From: Trueperaceae bacterium
GTDB lineage: Bacteria > Deinococcota > Deinococci > Deinococcales > Trueperaceae
Assembly: GCA_024636105.1 (NCBI GenBank)
Contig: JAGXHO010000148.1
Span: forward strand, 1-6,403
Direction: 5' to 3'
Length of the DNA: 6,403 nucleotides
Shown here: one piece after another, positions 1-6,403 of the stretch
How the letters are laid out: each line of letters begins with the position of its first letter
Position numbering within the stretch: position 1 is the stretch's first letter
Notes under the pieces: model-generated
Database searches by the model: none
What the model saw: the letters and a program-made list of their open reading frames with translations, nothing else
What the model was told of the DNA's origin: nothing
Translations under genes and position numbers: made by a program

Positions 1-90
1 GAGGTGGCAGTGCGTATCGATCACCCGCGTACCCTAGCCGAGAACGAGGTGCCGGGACCGTTCACGCGGGCGCGGTGCGCGCCGAGGTGA
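1..90 (+). CDS. Possible 3' end of an upstream gene (29 residues)
   Basis: A frame open from the first base of the window runs to a TGA at 88-90. About four fifths of its codons end in G or C, as in the clear genes here, while the competing frame that stops at 99-101 has many more A/T-ending codons. The 29 residues (for example VRIDHPRTLAENE near the start) do not identify a family. A GC hairpin, GGCGCG-GTG-CGCGCC, sits at 69-83 just before the stop but has no T-run after it, so I do not call a terminator. The call rests only on the open frame and codon pattern over a short stretch, so it may be spurious. The 110 bases from here to the next start at 201 hold no convincing promoter or RNA gene. 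Confidence 0.3.
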   Translation, partial: EVAVRIDHPRTLAENEVPGPFTRARCAPR

Positions 91-200
91 GAGTTGTGTA
101 AGACTAGGGGGCGTATCTTCCGAACAGCGGACGCCTGTGCAGGAAACCCGAAGCAGTGAACCTGAAGGGCACGACGTTCCGCGGATCGCGAGGCCCTTTG

Positions 201-383
201 ATGACGACGCAGCCCCAACGTACGATCCCCGACCACGACCACGTCCGGCGCGCGAGCTCCGAAGAGCTCGCCCGCACGATCGCCCGCTGCGAAGGTGCGA
301 TCGCCGACGGCTCGGCCGAGATCGAGGACTACGAAGCGTTCGTTCTTTGCCAGAAGGAGCTCGCCCGCCGGACCTGGTCCTGA
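201..383 (+). CDS. Small hypothetical protein, 60 aa
   Basis: I do not recognise this family. The 60 residues have a polar, probably unstructured N-terminus (residues 1-18) and then a segment, about 19-57, that reads as one or two amphipathic helices rich in Glu, Arg and Ala, with cysteines at 30 and 50. There is no signal peptide or membrane segment, so it is probably cytoplasmic. Codon third positions are strongly G/C, which supports real coding. The ATG at 201 is preferred because GAGG (190-193) lies seven bases upstream; a GTG at 156 with a more distant AGGA (141-144) would give 75 residues instead. An inverted repeat, AAGGGC 165-170 with GCCCTT 193-198, touches that ribosome binding site. 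The stop codon lies inside the tandem repeats that precede rlpA, which is on the same strand 97 bases downstream. Confidence 0.55.
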   Translation: MTTQPQRTIPDHDHVRRASSEELARTIARCEGAIADGSAEIEDYEAFVLCQKELARRTWS

Positions 384-434
384 GCGACGGTCCTGACCGA
401 ACGGTGCTGAGCGAACGGTGCTGACCGAACGGTA
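380..434 (+). repeat. 14-bp tandem repeat, three good copies plus one degenerate
   Basis: Three consecutive 14-base units start at 393, 407 and 421: CTGACCGAACGGTG, CTGAGCGAACGGTG and CTGACCGAACGGTA. A shorter copy lacking one A (CTGAGCGACGGTC, 380-392) precedes them and overlaps the stop codon of the small ORF. Units one and three contain ACCG-AA-CGGT, a short inverted repeat that could be a protein-binding site; the middle unit has AGCG in the left arm. The array ends just before TAGGCT (433-438), which resembles an actinobacterial -10 box, but no good -35 is found 16-18 bases upstream. The array is therefore either a regulatory site for rlpA or simple slippage-derived sequence. The repeat itself is plain; its function is unknown. 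Confidence 0.85.
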
Positions 435-468
435 GGCTCGCCGTTGGCGCGTGGCAGGTCGTCCGCGT

Positions 469-472
469 AGGA
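469..472 (+). promoter_or_regulatory. Ribosome binding site that decides the rlpA start
   Basis: AGGA at 469-472 stands eight bases before the ATG at 481, a normal spacing. The two other in-frame starts are poorer: for the ATG at 472 this motif would overlap the start codon itself, and the GTG at 451 has no purine-rich motif at a suitable distance. Confidence 0.6.
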
Positions 473-480
473 TGACCGCG

Positions 481-1224
481 ATGACGACGATCCGAGATCT
501 CCCTTCAATCCCGACACCGCGTCGCGGCCGATCGGCCACGACGGCCTACGTCGCTCTCGTCGCGGCGTTCGTGCTCACGGTGGGCGCCTGTGCTCCGGCC
601 GTCGGCGCTGACGCCGGTACGGGGCCGTCGGACGCGTACCTCCCGGGTGCAGCGGTCGCCGCGGTGGCCCCGCCCGAGCCGGAGCTGCCGGTCGGTTGGC
701 GACAACGGGGCGAGGCGTCGTGGTATGGGCCCAACTTCGTCGGAAGGCCGACCGCCAACGGCGAGACCTTCGATCCGTCGAGGCTGACGGCCGCCCATCC
801 CAGCCTGCCGTTCGACACGCGCGTGCGCGTCACGAGCCTGGAAACCGGCCGCAGCGTCGTCGTCCGCATCAACGACCGTGGGCCGTTCGCCGGAGGCCGG
901 GTGATCGACCTTTCGAGGGCCGCGGCGGAATCGATCGGCCTGATCGGTAGCGGGGTCGCCGACGTTCGTATCGAGCTCGCCGCAGGACCGGACGGGACCA
1001 GGCCCCTGCTCGAGGATGCACGCCTGAGCGGGTACGACGTCATCCTTCCAGGCGCCGAGCCGGGATCGCTGCTGGTGCTGAGGAGCGCATCGGGCGCCGA
1101 GGTGCTGGCGCGGGCCGTCGACATGGAGCCCGAGCTCGTGCCCGGGTCCGACGGGTTCGGCCTGTGGACCTCGCCCTCGCTGGCCGAGCGGCTGGGCGCG
1201 GTCGTGACCGTCGCGGTGGAATGA
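481..1224 (+). CDS. rlpA: RlpA-like double-psi beta-barrel lipoprotein (septal ring lytic transglycosylase family)
   Basis: RlpA proteins act outside the membrane on peptidoglycan; in Pseudomonas aeruginosa RlpA is a lytic transglycosylase that cuts glycan strands lacking stem peptides during cell separation. The 247 residues begin with a basic stretch (14-17), a hydrophobic segment (about 19-36) and VGAC, a plausible lipobox with Cys37 as the lipidated residue. A linker rich in Ala and Pro follows to about 72. The barrel covers about 77-167, opening [10 protein letters not shown] and including NGETFD and INDRGPF. Glu95, His106 and Asp132 have the spacing of the catalytic-type residues I recall for the Pseudomonas enzyme (Glu120, His131, Asp157). 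Residues 168-247 form an extra region that I do not recognise; it is not an obvious SPOR domain, the usual C-terminal septum-targeting module. It converges with trpA. Family assignment is firm; enzymatic activity is inferred. Confidence 0.88.
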   Translation: MTTIRDLPSIPTPRRGRSATTAYVALVAAFVLTVGACAPAVGADAGTGPSDAYLPGAAVAAVAPPEPELPVGWRQRGEASWYGPNFVGRPTANGETFDPSRLTAAHPSLPFDTRVRVTSLETGRSVVVRINDRGPFAGGRVIDLSRAAAESIGLIGSGVADVRIELAAGPDGTRPLLEDARLSGYDVILPGAEPGSLLVLRSASGAEVLARAVDMEPELVPGSDGFGLWTSPSLAERLGAVVTVAVE

Positions 1225-1251
1225 CGCGAAGGGGCGGAGGAGCGAAGGTTT

Positions 1252-3482
<2,231 letters not shown>

Positions 3483-3489
3483 GGCCGCG

Positions 3490-3518
3490 AGTCTACCGGG
3501 CGGTCCCGGGCGTGTCCA
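3490..3518 (-). promoter_or_regulatory. Promoter for trpBA at the end of gluQ
   Basis: On the minus strand TGGACA (3513-3518) is followed, after exactly 17 bases, by TAGACT (3490-3495). The first differs from TTGACA at one position, and the second fits the TANNNT -10 type common in high-GC actinobacteria. The gluQ stop codon lies inside the -10 box. The predicted start, seven bases downstream, is at about 3482-3484. This would let trpBA be transcribed independently of the sucCD-xpt-gluQ operon. It is a sequence match only. Confidence 0.6.
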
Positions 3519-4515
3519 GGCCGCGCCCCGGTGCGCTGGGCGGGCCGCTGGATGGCGGACCGCCGTGCAGCCACGCCAGCGCGACGTCGTCGAGGTGGAC
3601 CGGATGACGCGGCACGGAGGCGAGCTCGAACAGCGTGGCGAACCGTCGAGCCTCCATCGGCTCGGGGCGCTCGCTCTGTCCCAGCGACCAGGCCAGCAGG
3701 CCCACCACCCGCTCCGGGGGGACGCCCGCATCGCGGAGCGCCCCGATCGTGAGGTCGCCGCGCCGCTTCGCCAGGCGCGCGCCGTCGGGACCGTGAAGCA
3801 GCGGCAGGTGCGCATGGCGGGGCGCTCGCTGGCCCAGCAGCCGGATCAGGACACGCTGCGCCGCGGTGGAGGGCAACAGGTCGTCGCCTCGGACCACCTC
3901 GTCGACGGCCATCGCGGCGTCGTCGACCACGACCGCCAGCTGGTACGCCCAGGCACCGTCGGCACGCCTCAGCACGATGTCGCCCACCTCGCGCGCCACC
4001 TGGGTCGCGCACGGGCCGGCGACCAGATCGTCCCACCGCTCGGTCCCTTCGGGCATGCGCAGCCGGATCGCCGGCTCCTTGCCTTGGGCGCGCTTGTCGG
4101 TCTCCGCACGGGCGTTGGCGGCGCGCTGGCGGGGGCCGTAGACGGGACCCGCGCCGTGAGGTGCGGAGGAAAGCTCGCGAAGATCCTTGCGTGACAGCCA
4201 GCAGCGGAACGTGCGTCCCTCGGCGTGAAGTCGCTCCAGCGCGGCAGCGTAGCGGTCCTCACGGAGCGATTGACGGTACGGCGCGAACGGTCCGCCGACG
4301 TCGGGCCCCTCGTCCCAGTCGAGCCCCAGCCAGCGCAGCTCGGCGACGTTCCCGGTGACCGCCTCGGGCACGGTGCGTGGGCGGTCGAGGTCCTCGACCC
4401 GCAGCACGAAGCCGCTCCCGTCCGACCGGGCTCGCGCCCAGGCCGCCAACGCGGTGCGGGCGTTGCCGAGGTGCTGCGCTCCCGTCGGCGAGGGCGCGTA
4501 GCGGCCGCGCGGCAC
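3493..4515 (-). CDS. gluQ: Glutamyl-Q tRNA(Asp) synthetase
   Basis: GluQ-RS is a shortened paralogue of glutamyl-tRNA synthetase without an anticodon-binding domain; it attaches glutamate to the queuosine base at position 34 of tRNA(Asp). The 340-residue product has the class I catalytic core: YAPSPTGAQHLGN at 6-18 with the HIGH-type HLGN at 15-18, VEDLDRPR at 40-47, the RGDDLLPST segment at 209-217, and a KMSKS-type loop RLAKRRG at 247-253. It ends soon after the core, in a Pro/Gly-rich tail, unlike full GltX of about 470 residues or more. E. coli GluQ binds zinc through Cys101, Cys103, Tyr115 and Cys119; here only Cys105 and Tyr126 remain, with Leu107 and Gln130 at the other places. The GTG start at 4515 lies six bases after xpt, with GAGGGA just upstream. 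Confidence 0.88.
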   Translation of the reverse strand: MPRGRYAPSPTGAQHLGNARTALAAWARARSDGSGFVLRVEDLDRPRTVPEAVTGNVAELRWLGLDWDEGPDVGGPFAPYRQSLREDRYAAALERLHAEGRTFRCWLSRKDLRELSSAPHGAGPVYGPRQRAANARAETDKRAQGKEPAIRLRMPEGTERWDDLVAGPCATQVAREVGDIVLRRADGAWAYQLAVVVDDAAMAVDEVVRGDDLLPSTAAQRVLIRLLGQRAPRHAHLPLLHGPDGARLAKRRGDLTIGALRDAGVPPERVVGLLAWSLGQSERPEPMEARRFATLFELASVPRHPVHLDDVALAWLHGGPPSSGPPSAPGRGLDTPGTAR

Positions 4516-4521
4516 GTTCCC

Positions 4522-5112
4522 TCAGCCCTCCCGGACGTCCACGCGGCCGGTGTCTTCGTCCAGGGCGTCCACCGCCGCGAGCGACACGACCGGCACGCCG
4601 AGGGGCTCCAGCCGGGAGCGGCCCTGCTGGAACGTCTTCTCGATCACGGTCCCGATGCCCAACAGGTCGGCGCCCGCCCCCTGAATCAGACGGGCGAGCG
4701 CAGCGATCGTCAGGCCGCTGGCCAGAAAGTCGTCGATCAGCAACACCCTGTCGCCCGCCTGGAGCGCCTCTGCCGACACGACCAACGGCGTGACGCCGCC
4801 CTTCGTCGGGCTGGGCGCCTCGGCGTGAAGCACCGGACCGGGCATCGTGGCGGGACGCTTCTTGCGTGCATACACCACCGGAGCGCCGTACGCGATCCCG
4901 GTCGCGAGCGCGGGGGCGATCCCCGACGCCTCGGCGGTCAAGACCACGTCGATCTCGCGCACGCCGACCGCCTCGAACCGTTCGCGGAACGCCTGGCCCA
5001 TCGCCAGCGTCAGCTCGGGCTCGAGGCGGTGGTTCAGGAAGCCGTCGACCTTGAGCAGGCCGCCAGGGAGCACACGTGCCTCGGCACGGATCCGCTCGAC
5101 GAGGGCGATCAC
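4522..5112 (-). CDS. xpt: Xanthine phosphoribosyltransferase
   Basis: Xpt converts xanthine and PRPP to XMP in cytoplasmic purine salvage. The 196-residue product resembles Bacillus subtilis Xpt along its whole length, both in size and in sequence blocks: LLKVDGFLNHRLEP (19-32), EASGIAPALATG (61-72), VVYARKK (79-85), the PRPP-binding motif LLIDDFLASGLT (124-135) and IEKTFQQGR. The start is GTG at 5112, 13 bases after the sucD stop, with a GAGGGA about ten bases upstream that overlaps the sucD end. In Firmicutes xpt usually heads an operon with a purine permease and a guanine riboswitch. Here it lies inside a run of genes with too little room upstream for a riboswitch, so its expression probably follows sucCD. 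Confidence 0.93.
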   Translation of the reverse strand: MIALVERIRAEARVLPGGLLKVDGFLNHRLEPELTLAMGQAFRERFEAVGVREIDVVLTAEASGIAPALATGIAYGAPVVYARKKRPATMPGPVLHAEAPSPTKGGVTPLVVSAEALQAGDRVLLIDDFLASGLTIAALARLIQGAGADLLGIGTVIEKTFQQGRSRLEPLGVPVVSLAAVDALDEDTGRVDVREG

Positions 5113-5125
5113 GGTCCGCGGTCCC

Positions 5126-6060
<935 letters not shown>

Positions 6061-6064
<4 letters not shown>

Positions 6065-6403
6065 TTGGCCGCCTCGACGATCTTGGCCGCGCCGTCCTTC
6101 ATGTCGCTGGCGTTCACGACATCGAGGCCGGACGCGTCGATGATCCGTTTTCCGAGCTCCACGTTCGTGCCCTCCAGTCGCACCACCAGCGGCACCTCGA
6201 GCCCCACCTGCTTCACGGCCTCGACGACGCCCTCGGCGATGGTGTCGCACTTCATGATCCCGCCGAAGATGTTCACGAAGATTCCTTTGACGTTCGGATC
6301 GCGCGTGATGATCTTGAACGCCGCGGTGACGTTCTCGGTCGTGGCGCCGCCGCCCACGTCCAAGAAGTTCGCGGGCTCGCCGCCCACCTGCTTGATCGTG
6401 TCC
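6061..6403 (-). CDS. sucC: Succinyl-CoA ligase, beta subunit (3' part, cut by the window edge)
   Basis: SucC is the ATP-grasp subunit that binds the nucleotide and pairs with SucD. Only the last 113 residues are in the window; the 5' part lies beyond base 6403. The fragment is part of the C-terminal ligase domain and has the family blocks [28 protein letters not shown] and [16 protein letters not shown]. These are clear SucC signatures, and the sucD gene next door confirms the pair. Its TGA at 6061-6063 overlaps the sucD GTG start, which suggests coupled translation of the two subunits. Any promoter for the sucC-sucD-xpt-gluQ run must lie outside the window or inside the missing part. Confidence 0.96.

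Noticed and set aside
69..83. Perfect hairpin GGCGCG-GTG-CGCGCC as a terminator
   Set aside because: It lies before the stop of the candidate upstream frame, its loop is short, and no T-run follows. It may be chance in GC-rich DNA.
94..119. TTGTGT and TATCTT as a promoter for the small ORF
   Set aside because: The spacing is 14 bases, too short for a normal sigma-70-type promoter, and neither box is a good match.
137..424. A 95-codon plus-strand frame overlapping the 60-residue ORF
   Set aside because: It is a Pro/Arg-rich shifted reading of the same DNA. The 201-383 frame has stronger third-position G/C and a better ribosome binding site.
21..539. A 172-codon minus-strand frame across the small ORF and the rlpA start
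   Set aside because: The product is low in complexity and Arg-rich, with no motif, and the plus-strand frames have the better codon pattern and ribosome binding sites.
1225..1251. Bidirectional terminator between rlpA and trpA
   Set aside because: The 27 bases are a purine-rich stretch with no inverted repeat.

Overview
This is a compact, very GC-rich bacterial segment with almost all of its length in genes. The high G/C at third codon positions, the frequent GTG starts, an actinobacterial-style promoter (TGGACA, 17 bp, TAGACT) and the trpB-trpA and sucC-sucD pairs suggest a high-GC bacterium, most likely an Actinomycetota relative. That placement is an inference; the window has no marker that settles it.

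Plus strand, 1-1224: a possible 3' end of an upstream gene (1-90), a 60-residue hypothetical protein (201-383), a short array of 14-bp tandem repeats (380-434), and an RlpA-like double-psi beta-barrel lipoprotein (481-1224) that probably acts on cell-wall peptidoglycan.

Minus strand, 6403 down to 1252: sucC (3' part only) and sucD encode succinyl-CoA ligase of the TCA cycle. They are followed closely by xpt (xanthine phosphoribosyltransferase) and gluQ (glutamyl-Q tRNA(Asp) synthetase). Spacings of -4, 13 and 6 bases make sucC-sucD-xpt-gluQ a likely operon. After a 211-base leader come trpB and trpA, the two subunits of tryptophan synthase, overlapping by four bases (GTGA). trpA and rlpA converge with only 27 bases between their stop codons, and no hairpin terminator is visible there.

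The genes are mostly housekeeping, and I see no mobile element, CRISPR array, toxin-antitoxin pair or defence system. The most interesting parts are fine-scale. The trpBA leader has a strong promoter whose predicted start falls on the ATG of a 25-codon arginine-rich ORF with one Trp codon, followed by alternative hairpins. SucD has a shortened CoA loop and a roughly 19-residue charged insertion. GluQ has lost half of its usual zinc ligands. Two short tandem repeats are present, one before rlpA and one inside the start of trpB.
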